Positions 9,192 to 18,573 of a DNA stretch of 64,000 nucleotides are shown in pieces. The notes beneath the pieces are model-generated. The model was given only the letters and a program-made list of their open reading frames with translations. It was not told where the DNA came from and ran no database searches. The stretch is from NCBI RefSeq assembly GCF_030053835.1, contig NZ_CP125655.1:2232001-2296000 (forward strand). The letters run 5' to 3'. This DNA is from Cellulomonas sp. ES6. GTDB lineage: Bacteria > Actinomycetota > Actinomycetes > Actinomycetales > Cellulomonadaceae. The first letter of the stretch is position 1. Each line of letters begins with the position of its first letter. Position numbers and translations under genes: made by a program.

Positions 9192-10058
9192 CTAGCCCGG
9201 GGTCGCCGCCCCGTCAACCACCTCGGGGCCGCCGACCGTCGTCACCGCCGGGGCGTCCGGGTCGAACCCCAGGTCCCGGGAGATGCGCCGGGCGGCGTCG
9301 CGCACGGTGCGGCCGAGCTCCTGGTAGTGCCACGCCGGCTGGTCGAGCTTGAGGCCCGTGATGGAGATCGCGCCGACGCACGCGCCGTCGTGCCCGAGCA
9401 GCGGCGAGCCGATGCAGAACACCCCCTCGGCGTCCTCCTCGTCGTCGATCGCGTAGCCCTGCGCGCGGCTCTCGGCCAGGTGCGCGACCAGCGTGTCGAC
9501 GTCCGTGATGGTGCGCGACGTGCGGCGCATGAGGCCCACCCGCCCGACCAGCTCGCGCACCTGGTCGGGCGGCAGCCACGACAGGATCGCCTTGCCCAGG
9601 CCGGTGGAGTGCGGCAGCTCGTGGCTGCCCATCCGCAGGTCGAGGCGGACGCGCTCGTTGCCGCCGACCTGGTCGATGACGACCGCCTGGTCCTGGACCA
9701 GCGTCGCGAGCCGGGCCGTCGCCGCGGTGGCGCGGGCCAGGGCCACGAGGTGCGGCCGCGCGACGTCGCGCAGGGACGTCTGCGCGAGGGCCTGCGAGCC
9801 CAGCCGCGCGAGCGCCATGCCGAGCCGGTAGCGCCGGGACATGCCCGCGCCGTCGTCGGCCACCAGCCCGCGGCGCGTGAGCGTGTACAGCGTCGCGAAG
9901 GCCGCGCTCTTGGACAGGCCGAGCGCCTGGCCGATCTCGGTCACGGACATGCCCTCGCCGGGCGGCCGGGCCGCGAGCAGCTCCAGCACGTCGACGGCGC
10001 GGGCCACGGAGCGGACCCAGTACCGGGAGTCCTCGGGCTCGGGCGGGCTCGGCTCCAT
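9192..10058 (-). CDS. IclR-family transcriptional regulator
   Basis: 288 residues. The N-terminal winged helix-turn-helix (MSVTEIGQALGLSKSAAF, residues about 37-60) is followed by the IclR effector-binding domain (HSTGLGKAIL near 150, GAISITG near 245). The ATG has a good GGGGAG ribosome binding site. It lies 181 bp upstream of the catabolic operon's first gene, on the same strand, and is divergent from the oxidoreductase at 10238. A TTCGG-N5-CCGA site about 60 bp upstream of its start suggests autoregulation. It probably controls the adjacent sugar operon. Confidence 0.9.
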   Translation of the reverse strand: MEPSPPEPEDSRYWVRSVARAVDVLELLAARPPGEGMSVTEIGQALGLSKSAAFATLYTLTRRGLVADDGAGMSRRYRLGMALARLGSQALAQTSLRDVARPHLVALARATAATARLATLVQDQAVVIDQVGGNERVRLDLRMGSHELPHSTGLGKAILSWLPPDQVRELVGRVGLMRRTSRTITDVDTLVAHLAESRAQGYAIDDEEDAEGVFCIGSPLLGHDGACVGAISITGLKLDQPAWHYQELGRTVRDAARRISRDLGFDPDAPAVTTVGGPEVVDGAATPG

Positions 10059-10117
10059 CTGGTCTCCCCTGCAGGCCGGGGGCGCCGCGCCGGCGCCGTG
10101 CTGCCAGGCTAGCCGCT

Positions 10118-10134
10118 GTTCGGTACTGCCGACT
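10118..10134. promoter_or_regulatory. Candidate IclR operator, autoregulatory site
   Basis: The sequence GTTCGG-N5-CCGACT is an imperfect inverted repeat of the same class as three others nearby (10205, 11262, 11351). It lies 60 bp upstream of the IclR start codon. Assignment to this regulator is inference from proximity. Confidence 0.5.
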
Positions 10135-10204
10135 AGTGTCCGAGGCGGACGACCGCGCGCGCCCGTCGGGCTCGGGCCCGCGCCGACCGCGGCTCGTCGC
10201 GCGG

Positions 10205-10225
10205 GTGTTCGGTCGTCCCGAACAC
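10205..10225. promoter_or_regulatory. Candidate IclR operator, perfect inverted repeat
   Basis: GTGTTCGG-N5-CCGAACAC has two perfect 8-bp arms. It ends 12 bp before the start codon of the oxidoreductase gene at 10238, so a bound protein would block its transcription or translation initiation region. It is the best of the four sites. Confidence 0.65.
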
Positions 10226-10237
10226 AGGGAGGACCGG

Positions 10238-11128
10238 ATGCGGCTGGGGATCGTCGGGGCGGAGTCGACGCACGTCGACCAGGTGCTGCGGCTGGCCCGG
10301 ACGGGCGCGCTCGGTCCGGGCGTGGCCGTCGCGGTCGTCGCCGTCCCGGACGCCGAGCCGGCAGGGGACGACCGGCTCGCCGCGCTCCGCCGCGCGGGCA
10401 CCGCAGCCACCCGGTCGGGGACGCCGGAGCGCACGGCGGCCCTGCTCGCGCGCTCGGGCGTGGACGCCGTGCTGCTCGCCACCCGCGACGGCCGCGGGCA
10501 CCGCGCGCTCGCCGAGCCGGTGCTGCGGGCGGGCCTGCCGCTGCTCGTCGACAAGCCGTTCACCACCGACCCGGAGGACGCGGCGCGGCTGGTGGAGCTG
10601 GCCGCGGCGCGCGGGGTCCCGCTGACCAGCGCCTCCGCCCTGCGGCTGCACCCGGACGTCCGCGCCCTCGCCGCGCGCTGGCGCCCGTCGCCGTCCGGCC
10701 TGACCGTCACGGCCTCCGGCCCGGCCGACCCCGCGTCCCCGCACGGCGGCCTGGCGTTCGCCGCCGTGCACGTGGTCGAGGCCGCCCTCGGGGTGCTGCG
10801 CGACCCGGTGTCCGGGCCGGTCGCGGTGGTCGCCGGCGCCGGCACCCGGACGGCGCTGGTCCCCGCCGGGCGGGACGTCGGGGTGGTGACGGTCGCGACG
10901 CCCGGGGCCGGCACGGGCGGCACGGGCGGCACGGGCGGCACGGGCACGCCGTACCAGGTGGGCGTGACCGGGGCGGACGGGCGGGAGGACGTGCGCGTCG
11001 AGCTGGGCGCCGACTACCTGCTGCCGGTGCTGTCCCGGTTCCTCGCGGGCGTGCGCGGCGGCACCGTGGCGCCGTCGGGCGCCGCCCTGGTCGACGCCGT
11101 ACGCGTGCTCGCCGCGCTGTGCGCGTGA
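10238..11128 (+). CDS. Gfo/Idh/MocA-family oxidoreductase, short
   Basis: 296 residues from the ATG at 10238, chosen because AGGGAGG lies just upstream and the Rossmann strand MRLGIVGAESTHVDQ begins at once. Motif LVDKPFTTD near residue 105 matches the (E/D)KP catalytic lysine of the family. A short Gly-Thr repeat (GTGGTGGTGGTG) sits near residue 230. It is shorter than typical members (330-380) because the C-terminal sheet is reduced. It is divergent from the IclR gene and probably belongs to the same catabolic regulon. Confidence 0.8.
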   Translation: MRLGIVGAESTHVDQVLRLARTGALGPGVAVAVVAVPDAEPAGDDRLAALRRAGTAATRSGTPERTAALLARSGVDAVLLATRDGRGHRALAEPVLRAGLPLLVDKPFTTDPEDAARLVELAAARGVPLTSASALRLHPDVRALAARWRPSPSGLTVTASGPADPASPHGGLAFAAVHVVEAALGVLRDPVSGPVAVVAGAGTRTALVPAGRDVGVVTVATPGAGTGGTGGTGGTGTPYQVGVTGADGREDVRVELGADYLLPVLSRFLAGVRGGTVAPSGAALVDAVRVLAALCA

Positions 11129-11155
11129 CCTCCCGCTCGGCGGCCCGGACGCGGC

Positions 11156-11188
11156 GGAGGGCAGCACCCGGTCGGGGTGCTGCCCTCC
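11156..11188 (+). terminator. Hairpin terminator after short oxidoreductase gene
   Basis: A perfect 14-bp stem (GGAGGGCAGCACCC and its complement) with a 5-base loop starts 28 bases after the stop codon. There is no U-tract, as is common in high-GC actinobacteria. Confidence 0.65.
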
Positions 11189-11261
11189 AGGGGTGCGGTC
11201 CAGCCCGGCCGCGGCCCCACGTGCTGCCTTGCGCTCCGCCAAGAGCACTTTCCAAACGCCA

Positions 11262-11276
11262 TTCGGCACAACCGAA
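11262..11276. promoter_or_regulatory. Stranded IclR-type operator site 1
   Basis: TTCGG-N5-CCGAA, perfect 5-bp arms, in an AT-richer stretch downstream of the terminator. No gene starts near it on either strand: the flanking genes converge here. Confidence 0.5.
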
Positions 11277-11350
11277 CGGACACTTCATTGAAGCGCGCGT
11301 CCGGGCGAGCGGCAAGGGCTGGGCGTTACGGTTCTGTAAAGCCTGCCGCT

Positions 11351-11367
11351 GTTCGGTATAGCCGAAC
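11351..11367. promoter_or_regulatory. Stranded IclR-type operator site 2
   Basis: GTTCGG-N5-CCGAAC, perfect 6-bp arms, 8 bp beyond the stop codon of the beta-helix gene. It shares the flanking CCGCT with the site at 10118. As with the site at 11262, no start codon lies downstream, so its target is unclear. Confidence 0.5.
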
Positions 11368-11375
11368 GTTTGGGA

Positions 11376-13610
11376 TCAGGCGACCAGGTTGCCCTCCGAG
11401 AGGACGCGGTCCCCCGTCGCCGGGAGGGCCGTCCGGGTCACGCCGCGCTCCACGTTGGCCGTGTGCAGCAGCGACGAGCCCGGGCCGAACGCCGCGTCCG
11501 CGAGCTCCAGCCGGCCGCCCTCGAACGTCGAGCCGGTCGCGCGGTAGTGGTTGGTCCCGCCCGTCAGCACGACGTGCGCGACGCCGTCCCCGGCGACGCC
11601 CGTGTACCCGTCGAACGACCACGAGAGCGTCCCGCCGTCCGCGGCCCGCCCGAACACCACGCCCGACGCCGGGGCCCCCGTCGCCCGCGTCCCGCCGGTC
11701 ACCTCGAGCGCCTGGTCCGAGGTCCCGGCCAGCAGGACCCCCGTGCCGGCCAGCTCCGTCCCGTCCAGCACCAGACGGGACGACGCCACCGTGAGCGCCG
11801 CGCCGCCCTCCGCGCCCTGGAGCGTGCACCCCGTCAGGGTCAGCGGGCCGGTCCCGGGGAACAGGGCCGTGCCGCCGTCGAGGCCGGTGACCGTCGTCCG
11901 CACCAGGTGCACGGGGGTGGTCACGTTCGCCGCGACGAAGGGCATCGACGCCAGCTGGTCCGTCAGGCCGATCACGCAGTCCTCGATCACGGTCGGGCGC
12001 GCGGACAGGTCCGTGGCCTGCGAGAGCTGGAACCGCCCGTCCACCCGGCACCCGCGCATCTGGAGGCCGTCCGCGTTCACCCACATCCACGACGGGTAGT
12101 CCGGCATGCTCGGGTCGCGCACCACCTGGCAGTCCTCCAGCGTCAGGTCCACCACGCCGACCCGGGCGAAGAACAGCGCCGCCACCTGCTGCCGCACGGT
12201 GATCCGCTTGGCCCGCCCGCCCCAGGTGGCCCCCGAGTTGGCGAACGTCATGAGGCCGGAGTTCCCGATGTAGGTCAGGTCGTGCTCGTACTGGCCGTGC
12301 GTGACGAACGGGCCCTGCACGTCGCCGTCGCCGTGGCAGCTCTCCACCGTCGAGTACGCCGCGCAGGTGAAGTCGTTGAGGTGCCGGGCGTTGGACGTCC
12401 GGCAGTCCACCACGTGCGCGTACAGGCAGGAGATCTGCTGGGTCAGGTAGCCCGCGCCGCCCAGCGTCACGCTCACCGGGTTGGCCAGCGAGCACTGCGA
12501 GGTCACGTACGACGTGTTCCACCGCCGCATCACCACCGGCCAGAACGTGCGCTCCGCGTCCACCTGGTGCACGTCGCAGTGCGTCGCGTACTCGAAGGCC
12601 ACCGGGTGCGAGCCCGTCACCTGGTCCGTCCCGGTCCCGCGGAACCGCATCCGCTGCACGGTCACCCGCTGGACCGGCTCGACCCGGGTGAACGTCAGCA
12701 CCCGCCCGGCCGCGAGCGGCCAGCCGGTCTTGTAGCCGAGCCGCACGTGCGTGGCGTCGACGACCTGCGTGATCTGCACCAGGTACATGAGCTCCCGCTC
12801 GGCGCTGCCGCCGCCCGGGCGGGTATCCGTCTGCACGGCGTACCAGTCCCCCACCGCGAACGCCGCCGAGTCCGGCACGGGCACGATGTCGACCAGCTCC
12901 GGCAGCGCGTCCGGCAGCGTCGACGTCACGACGTGGTCGGTCACGGTCCCGCGGAAGAACAGCACCGCCGCGAACGGGTCGTTGGCGGCGGCGGGCTCGA
13001 TGCCCTCGGTGGTCACCAGCCGGCCGCCGAAGTCGAGCACCAGGTCCGACCGCGTGAACCGGTGCCGGCGGGTGAAGCTGAGGTCCGTGCGGGCCTCGAT
13101 GCGGTGCACCGCCGGGTCGCCGACCATCGCGTCCAGCGCGTCGTCCGCCGGCGTGCTCGCGTCCAGGACGCCGAACTGCCGGAAGTCGAGCACGCCGTCG
13201 TGGACGAGCAGCCACCGGCCGCGCGAGCGCCGCTCGGAGGCGATCACCGTGCCACCGTTCGGGTCCGCGGTGGCCGCGGGGTCCCAGCGGGTCACCATGC
13301 CGCCGCCGTCGCCCGCCGCGGCGTACCCCGCGACCAGCACGACGGCGCCGGCGGTGGGCTGCAGGCGGCGGAGCTCGGCGACGGTGGCGACGGCGCCCGT
13401 GGCCCGGGCGGCGGCGGGTCCGCCGGCGGGCGCGGGCGCGGCGGCCGGGACGGCGGGGGACGCGGCGGACGCCGTGCGGGCCGCGCCGAGCGCGACGGCC
13501 GACGCCAGGAGGCCGGCGCCCCCCGTGCGCAGCAGCGCGCGACGGGACGCGCGGCCGGGGGCGGAGCCGGACGGGTCGGGTGCGACGGTGTCGTCGGGGG
13601 TGGTGCGCAT
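11376..13610 (-). CDS. Tat-exported right-handed beta-helix protein
   Basis: 744 residues. The N-terminus has a twin-arginine signal (ASRRALLRTGGAGLLASAVALG type) ending near AASA at residue 49. After an Ala-rich linker and a segment VAELRRL that opens many such proteins, the body is made of repeated short beta-strand turns (for example CRTSNARHLNDF, CRVDGRFQL, LTLTGCTLQG), as in parallel beta-helix, pectate-lyase-like folds. It is probably secreted and acts on or binds a polysaccharide. No catalytic residues were identified. It lies beside the IclR-controlled region and converges on it. Confidence 0.78.
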   Translation of the reverse strand: MRTTPDDTVAPDPSGSAPGRASRRALLRTGGAGLLASAVALGAARTASAASPAVPAAAPAPAGGPAAARATGAVATVAELRRLQPTAGAVVLVAGYAAAGDGGGMVTRWDPAATADPNGGTVIASERRSRGRWLLVHDGVLDFRQFGVLDASTPADDALDAMVGDPAVHRIEARTDLSFTRRHRFTRSDLVLDFGGRLVTTEGIEPAAANDPFAAVLFFRGTVTDHVVTSTLPDALPELVDIVPVPDSAAFAVGDWYAVQTDTRPGGGSAERELMYLVQITQVVDATHVRLGYKTGWPLAAGRVLTFTRVEPVQRVTVQRMRFRGTGTDQVTGSHPVAFEYATHCDVHQVDAERTFWPVVMRRWNTSYVTSQCSLANPVSVTLGGAGYLTQQISCLYAHVVDCRTSNARHLNDFTCAAYSTVESCHGDGDVQGPFVTHGQYEHDLTYIGNSGLMTFANSGATWGGRAKRITVRQQVAALFFARVGVVDLTLEDCQVVRDPSMPDYPSWMWVNADGLQMRGCRVDGRFQLSQATDLSARPTVIEDCVIGLTDQLASMPFVAANVTTPVHLVRTTVTGLDGGTALFPGTGPLTLTGCTLQGAEGGAALTVASSRLVLDGTELAGTGVLLAGTSDQALEVTGGTRATGAPASGVVFGRAADGGTLSWSFDGYTGVAGDGVAHVVLTGGTNHYRATGSTFEGGRLELADAAFGPGSSLLHTANVERGVTRTALPATGDRVLSEGNLVA

Positions 13611-13837
13611 GCGAGGACCTCCAGGACGAGTCGGTGCGGACCGTCCGTGGGAGGTGCCGGGAGGCGTGCGGGTGGTGCGGTGGCGGAGCGCCGGTGCGGC
13701 GCCGCCGCGGCTTCGCGCCGGTGGGCGCCGCGACGTGCCGAACGTAGGACCGTCCCGCGGGGGTGTCAACGGTCCGGACCCCGACCCGCCCCGGTCGGTG
13801 ACGTGTCAGGGGCAGTGGACGGCTGACCCGGCGCGGC

Positions 13838-13843
13838 CTAGTG
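13838..13843 (+). promoter_or_regulatory. -10 box of metF-metE transcript
   Basis: TAGTGT fits the actinobacterial TAnnnT -10 consensus and lies about 10 bases before the riboswitch P1 arm, so transcription would begin just ahead of the S-box. A clear -35 is not visible. Confidence 0.45.
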
Positions 13844-13852
13844 TGGCCGCAC

Positions 13853-13945
13853 CCATCCAGAGCGACCGAGAGACCTGGCTCGTCGACGTCGCAGCAACCC
13901 CCCTCGTGACCGAGGGTGCGGGTGCTTCCGCCAGGACCGATGGAG
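13853..13945 (+). ncRNA. S-box (SAM-I class) riboswitch
   Basis: The conserved S-box core is present: AGAGACCTGGCTCG, then GCAGCAACC, then GGTGCTTCC. CCATC at 13853-13857 can pair with GATGG at 13939-13943 as helix P1. The 3' arm of P1 shares two bases with the GGAG ribosome binding site (13942-13945) of metF, so SAM binding would hide the site and stop translation. This is consistent with the methionine genes downstream. No separate terminator hairpin is seen before metF. Confidence 0.85.
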
Positions 13946-13951
13946 CTGACG

Positions 13952-15007
13952 ATGACCGGTCCCGACGCACCCGCGCACCCCACGGAGCACGCCGTGCCCG
14001 ACGGCCTCGGAGCCGTGGACCGCCCGACCGTGTCGTTCGAGCTGTTCCCGCCGCGGAACCCGGACGCCGCGCCGCGGCTGTGGTCCACCGTGCAGCGGCT
14101 CGCCGCCGCCCGGCCCGACTTCGTGTCCGTCACGTACGGCGCCTCCGGCAGCACGCGCACCACCACGCGGCAGCTCGTCCGGCGGCTGCTGCGCGAGACG
14201 TCGCTGACCCCGATCGCGCACCTGACCTGCGTCGCGAGCTCGCGCGCGGACCTCACGGCGACCATCGAGGAGTTCCTCGACGAGGGCGTGCGGTCGTTCC
14301 TGGCGCTGCGGGGCGACCCGCCGGCCGACCGGTCCTGGGAGCCGCACCCCGAGGGGCTGCCGACGGCGAGCGCCCTCGTCGAGCTGCTGCGGGACGTCGA
14401 GCGCCGCCGGTGCGCGAGCAGCCCGGCGCAGGCGGTGCGGGCGGCCACCCGGCCCCTCTCGGTCGCCGTCGCCGCGTTCCCCCGCGGCAACGCCGGCGCC
14501 GGCAGCACCCGGGAGCAGGACGTCGCGGCGCTGCTCGCGAAGCAGCGGGCCGGCGCGGACTTCGCGATCACCCAGGTGTTCTACGACGCCGGCTCGTACG
14601 CCGAGCTCGTCGCCCTGGCGCGTGACGCCGGCGTCACCATCCCGATCCTGCCCGGCATCATCCCCACCACCGACCCGGCGCGGCTGCGGCGCGTGGCCGA
14701 GCTGACCGGCGTGCCCGTCCCGGCGTCGCTGCTGGAGCGGCTCGACGTCTTCGACCCCGGCGACCCCGCGGACGTGGCCGCCCGGCACCGCCTCGGCACG
14801 CGGCTGGGCGTCGACCTGGTGAACGCGGTGCTCGACGGCGGCGCGCCCGGCGTCCACCTCTACACGTTCAACCAGCACGGACCGGCGCTCGACCTGCTGG
14901 AGGGCGCCGGCCTGGGCGGCGACGCCCCGAGCGCGCACCTGCGGGTCGACCCGCCCCGCGCACCCGCGGCCCCCGCGACCACCCCGACCCCCGTCCCGAC
15001 CACCTGA
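13952..15007 (+). CDS. metF: Methylenetetrahydrofolate reductase
   Basis: 351 residues. It reduces 5,10-methylene-THF to 5-methyl-THF with FAD and NAD(P)H, supplying methyl groups for methionine synthesis. Visible family features: FELFPPRN near residue 30, [10 protein letters not shown] near 65, LALRGDPP near 125 and [10 protein letters not shown] near 205. The ATG at 13952 has GGAG six bases upstream; an in-frame ATG at 13940 lies inside the riboswitch and is less likely. metE follows 8 bp later. The last 40 residues are a Pro/Ala/Thr-rich tail not needed for the fold. Confidence 0.95.
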   Translation: MTGPDAPAHPTEHAVPDGLGAVDRPTVSFELFPPRNPDAAPRLWSTVQRLAAARPDFVSVTYGASGSTRTTTRQLVRRLLRETSLTPIAHLTCVASSRADLTATIEEFLDEGVRSFLALRGDPPADRSWEPHPEGLPTASALVELLRDVERRRCASSPAQAVRAATRPLSVAVAAFPRGNAGAGSTREQDVAALLAKQRAGADFAITQVFYDAGSYAELVALARDAGVTIPILPGIIPTTDPARLRRVAELTGVPVPASLLERLDVFDPGDPADVAARHRLGTRLGVDLVNAVLDGGAPGVHLYTFNQHGPALDLLEGAGLGGDAPSAHLRVDPPRAPAAPATTPTPVPTT

Positions 15008-15015
15008 GGCGAGAG

Positions 15016-17367
15016 ATGACCCACCTGACCCACCCGTTCCCCGCCGGCACCGTCCTGGGCTACCCCCGGATCGGGCCGCGCCGCGAGCTCAAGAAGGCCA
15101 TCGAGGCGTTCTGGGCCGGCCGCACCACCGCCGCCGAGCTGGAGGCGACCGCCGCCGGTCTGCGCCGCCGCACCCGCGAGCGGCTGGCGGGGCTCGGGCT
15201 CGACACCCGGCTGCCGGCCATCCCGAGCGCGTTCTCGTTCTACGACCACGTGCTCGACACCGCCGCGGTGCTCGGCGCGGTGCCGGAGCGGTTCGCCGAC
15301 CTGCTCACCGCCGACGGCGGCCTCGACCTCGCCGGGTACTCCACCGTCGCCCGCGGCCGGGGCGGCGACCTGCCGCTCGAGATGACCAAGTGGTTCGACT
15401 CCAACTACCACTACCTGGTGCCCGAGATCGGTCCGACGACGCCGTTCCGCTACGCGGGCGACCGTCCGGTCCGCGAGCTCGCGGAGGGCCTCGCCGAGGG
15501 CGTGCTGACCCGGCCGGTCCTCGTCGGGCCGGTGACGTTCCTCGCGCTGTCGAAGCCCGCGGAGGGCTCCCCGGAGGACTTCCTGCCGATCGACCGGCTG
15601 CCCGACGTGCTGCCCGTCTACGCGGCGCTGCTGCGGGACCTCGCCGCCGCGGGGGCCACGTGGGTGCAGCTCGACGAGCCGGCACTGGTGTCGGACTCCA
15701 CGGGCGTGCCGGCGGACCGGCTGCTCGCCGCCGCGGCGGAGGCGTACCGCGCCCTCGCCACGGACCTGCCCGTGGCCGAGCGCCCCGCCCTGCTCGTGGC
15801 GGCGCCCTACGGCGACCTCGGCGACGCGCTGCCCGTGCTCGCCGCGTCCGACGTCGACGGCCTCGCGCTGGACCTGGTGCGCGGCGCGGCCCCGGCGGGC
15901 GACGTCCCCGGACTCGCGTCGAAGCTGCTGGTCGGGGGCGTGGTGGACGGCCACAACATCTGGCGCGCGGACCTCGACGCCGCGCTGGCGACCCTGGAGG
16001 GACTCGAGACGCTCGGCGCCGCGCAGGTGTCCGTGGCGACGTCCACCTCGCTGTTCCACGTGCCGCACGACGTCGACGACGAGCCGGCGCTCGACCCGAC
16101 GCTGCGGTCCTGGCTGGCGTTCGCGGACCAGAAGGTCGGCGAGGTCGTCACGCTGGCGACCGGGCTGCGCGAGGGGCGCGAGGCCGTGCACGCCGAGCTG
16201 CTCGCCGCCGCGGACGCCCGCCGCAGCCGCGCCCAGGCGCCCGGCGTGGTCCGCCCCGACGTGCGGGACCGACTGGCCGCGCTGCCGCAGGACGCGTTCC
16301 ACCGGGGCGACTTCGCGGAGCGGCAGGCCGCCCAGGCCGCGCGCCTGCGCCTGCCCGTGCTGCCGACGACCACCATCGGCTCCTTCCCGCAGACCTCCGA
16401 GATCCGGGTGGCGCGCGCCGCGTCCGCCCGCGGGGAGCTCACCGCCGCCGAGTACGAGGACGCGATGCGGGCGGAGATCCGGCGCGTCGTCGAGCTCCAG
16501 GAGCAGATCGGCCTGGACGTCCTCGTGCACGGCGAGGCCGAGCGGAACGACATGGTGCAGTACTTCGCCGAGAACCTCGACGGGTTCGCCGTCACGCAGA
16601 ACGGCTGGGTGCAGTCCTACGGCTCGCGCTGCACCCGCCCGTCGATCCTGTGGGGCGACGTCGCGCGCCCGGCGCCCATCACGGTGCCGTGGACGACGTA
16701 CACCCAGTCCCTCACCGCGAAGCCCGTCAAGGGCATGCTCACCGGGCCGGTCACGATCCTCGCGTGGTCGTTCGTGCGGGACGACCAGCCGCTCGCCGAC
16801 ACCGCGAACCAGGTGGCGCTGGCGCTGCGCGACGAGATCGCCGACCTGGAGGCCGCCGGCACCGCGATCGTGCAGGTCGACGAGCCCGCGCTGCGCGAGC
16901 TGCTCCCGCTGCGGGCGGCGGACCACGCGGCCTACCTCGACTGGTCGGTGCGGTCCTTCCGCCTCGCCACGTCGGGCGTCCGCCCGGACACCCAGATCCA
17001 CACCCACCTGTGCTACTCGGAGTTCGGCGAGGTCATCGGGGCGATCGACGGGCTCGACGCGGACGTGACGTCCATCGAGGCCGCGCGCTCGAAGATGGAG
17101 ATCCTCGGGGACATCGCCTCGGCGGGCTACCCCCGCGGGATCGGCCCGGGCGTCTGGGACATCCACTCCCCGCGCGTGCCGAGCGAGGCCGAGGTCACCG
17201 AGCTGCTCACCGAGGCCGTCCGGGTGATCGACCCCGCGCAGCTCTGGGTGAACCCCGACTGCGGCCTCAAGACCCGCGGCTACGCCGAGGTCACGCCGTC
17301 GCTCGAGCACGTACTGGCCGCGACCCGCGCGGTGCGCGCCACGCTGCCGGTGGCGACCACCGTCTGA
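15016..17367 (+). CDS. metE: Cobalamin-independent methionine synthase
   Basis: 783 residues, full length for MetE. It transfers a methyl group from 5-methyl-THF polyglutamate to homocysteine. The N-terminal domain begins [14 protein letters not shown], which is diagnostic. The C-terminal catalytic domain has [10 protein letters not shown] near residue 450, the zinc-ligand regions HTHLCYSEF and [10 protein letters not shown], and the homocysteine-contact region [14 protein letters not shown]. It is co-transcribed with metF, and so under the same S-box. Confidence 0.97.
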   Translation: MTHLTHPFPAGTVLGYPRIGPRRELKKAIEAFWAGRTTAAELEATAAGLRRRTRERLAGLGLDTRLPAIPSAFSFYDHVLDTAAVLGAVPERFADLLTADGGLDLAGYSTVARGRGGDLPLEMTKWFDSNYHYLVPEIGPTTPFRYAGDRPVRELAEGLAEGVLTRPVLVGPVTFLALSKPAEGSPEDFLPIDRLPDVLPVYAALLRDLAAAGATWVQLDEPALVSDSTGVPADRLLAAAAEAYRALATDLPVAERPALLVAAPYGDLGDALPVLAASDVDGLALDLVRGAAPAGDVPGLASKLLVGGVVDGHNIWRADLDAALATLEGLETLGAAQVSVATSTSLFHVPHDVDDEPALDPTLRSWLAFADQKVGEVVTLATGLREGREAVHAELLAAADARRSRAQAPGVVRPDVRDRLAALPQDAFHRGDFAERQAAQAARLRLPVLPTTTIGSFPQTSEIRVARAASARGELTAAEYEDAMRAEIRRVVELQEQIGLDVLVHGEAERNDMVQYFAENLDGFAVTQNGWVQSYGSRCTRPSILWGDVARPAPITVPWTTYTQSLTAKPVKGMLTGPVTILAWSFVRDDQPLADTANQVALALRDEIADLEAAGTAIVQVDEPALRELLPLRAADHAAYLDWSVRSFRLATSGVRPDTQIHTHLCYSEFGEVIGAIDGLDADVTSIEAARSKMEILGDIASAGYPRGIGPGVWDIHSPRVPSEAEVTELLTEAVRVIDPAQLWVNPDCGLKTRGYAEVTPSLEHVLAATRAVRATLPVATTV

Positions 17368-17400
17368 TCCGCGGCGCGGGCCGACACCCGCCGCGCAGCA

Positions 17401-17435
17401 CGGCGCCCCGGTCCCGTCGCGGGACCGGGGCGCCG
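17401..17435. terminator. Bidirectional terminator between metE and hsp20
   Basis: CGGCGCCCCGGTCCC and its exact complement form a 15-bp stem with a 5-base loop, between two convergent genes. Confidence 0.75.
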
Positions 17436-17446
17436 GTGTGCGGACG

Positions 17447-17896
17447 TCAGGCGTCCGCGTGCTGGGCGTCGGCCGGGGCCTCGATGGTCGCCGGCGTCTC
17501 ACCGGTCCGGACCTCGATGCGCCGCGGCTTGGCCTCCTCGGCCACCGGGATCGTCAGCGTCAGGACGCCGTCGGCGTACGACGCGTGGATGGCGTCCAGG
17601 TCGAGCCCGCGGCCCACCGTCAGCTGGCGGGCGTAGGTGCCGACCGGGCGCTCCTTGGCGAGCCACTGCACGCCGTCCTCCGTGCGCGCCGTGCGCTGGG
17701 CGCGGATGGTCAGGGTGCGGTCGTCCACGTTGACGTCGATCGACCCCGGGTCGGCACCCGGCAGGTCGACGTGCAGGACGTAGTGGTCGCCGGCGCGGTA
17801 CAGGTCCATCGGCATGGACGCCGCCGCGCGCTGCGAGCCGAGCACCTGGCTCATGAGCCGGTCCATCTCCTGGAACGGGTCGAATCGCGTAGCCAC
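17447..17896 (-). CDS. Hsp20/alpha-crystallin small heat-shock protein
   Basis: 149 residues, the usual Hsp20 length. It has an N-terminal arm (FDPFQEMDRLM), a central alpha-crystallin domain with LHVDLPGADPGSIDV and the closing GVLTLTIPVAEEAKPRRIEV motif. It acts as an ATP-independent holdase in the cytoplasm. The GTG start is preceded by GGAGGTG. A CIRCE element upstream indicates HrcA repression, so it is heat-inducible. Confidence 0.95.
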   Translation of the reverse strand: MATRFDPFQEMDRLMSQVLGSQRAAASMPMDLYRAGDHYVLHVDLPGADPGSIDVNVDDRTLTIRAQRTARTEDGVQWLAKERPVGTYARQLTVGRGLDLDAIHASYADGVLTLTIPVAEEAKPRRIEVRTGETPATIEAPADAQHADA

Positions 17897-17996
17897 AGCC
17901 CGTCACCTCCTCGACTCCGACGGGCCCCGGCCTGTCCGGGGCCATCGCGCTGCTCCGGCGGGACGGACCCCGCCGGAAGGGGCTACAGGACCTGTT

Positions 17997-18023
17997 CTAG
18001 CACTCGGGCACCGAGAGTGCTAA
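17997..18023 (-). promoter_or_regulatory. CIRCE element (HrcA operator)
   Basis: On the minus strand TTAGCACTC-N9-GAGTGCTAG matches the CIRCE consensus TTAGCACTC-N9-GAGTGCTAA in 17 of 18 arm positions. It lies about 100 bp upstream of the Hsp20 start. Confidence 0.92.
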
Positions 18024-18062
18024 CCCTGTCGCGGGCTGTTCGCCGAGAGATGAACGCGCAGG

Positions 18063-18506
18063 TCAGAAGGCCGTGGGGAGGCGGTCGCCGCCCTCGGTGG
18101 CGGCCGCCAGCGCCGACACGATCCGCACGTCTGCGTCCAACCACGGCACCGTCAGCCACTCGCCGCGCGGCAGCCACCGCAGCTCGTCGTGCTCCACGAG
18201 CGGCTCCGGCTCACCCGCCGCCACCCGCGCCAGCCACAGCCGCATCGTGTACCGGTCGGTCAGCCGCCAGCACCCGTCGTCCGGCCCGGCCAGCTCCGCA
18301 CCGAGCTCGACCTCGACGCCGAGCTCCTCGCGCAGCTCCCGGTGCAGCGCCGCCTCGGGCTCCTCGCCCGGCTCCACCTTGCCGCCCGGGAACTCCCAGC
18401 GCCCCGCCAGGCTCACGGGCGACCGGCGCCGGGCGGCCAGCAGCGCGCGCGGGACGTCGAGGTCGTCGACGAGCGCCGCGGCGACGACGAGGACGGGCGA
18501 GGCCAT
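18063..18506 (-). CDS. NUDIX hydrolase, MutT type
   Basis: 147 residues. The NUDIX box G-x5-E-x7-REL-x-EELG is complete at residues about 36-58, giving the metal-binding glutamates. WEFPGGKVEPGE just before it is typical of the MutT/8-oxo-dGTP diphosphatase branch, which removes oxidised nucleotides from the pool. The ATG at 18506 is preferred over a longer frame because the fold begins at once (MASPVLVVAAAL). Divergent from the gene at 18574. Confidence 0.88.
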   Translation of the reverse strand: MASPVLVVAAALVDDLDVPRALLAARRRSPVSLAGRWEFPGGKVEPGEEPEAALHRELREELGVEVELGAELAGPDDGCWRLTDRYTMRLWLARVAAGEPEPLVEHDELRWLPRGEWLTVPWLDADVRIVSALAAATEGGDRLPTAF

Positions 18507-18573
18507 GCGCCGATCCTGCCAGGCCCGGGTCTGGCGGTCCTCGCTATCGTGGAAGGTGAGGGAGGTGGTCCAG

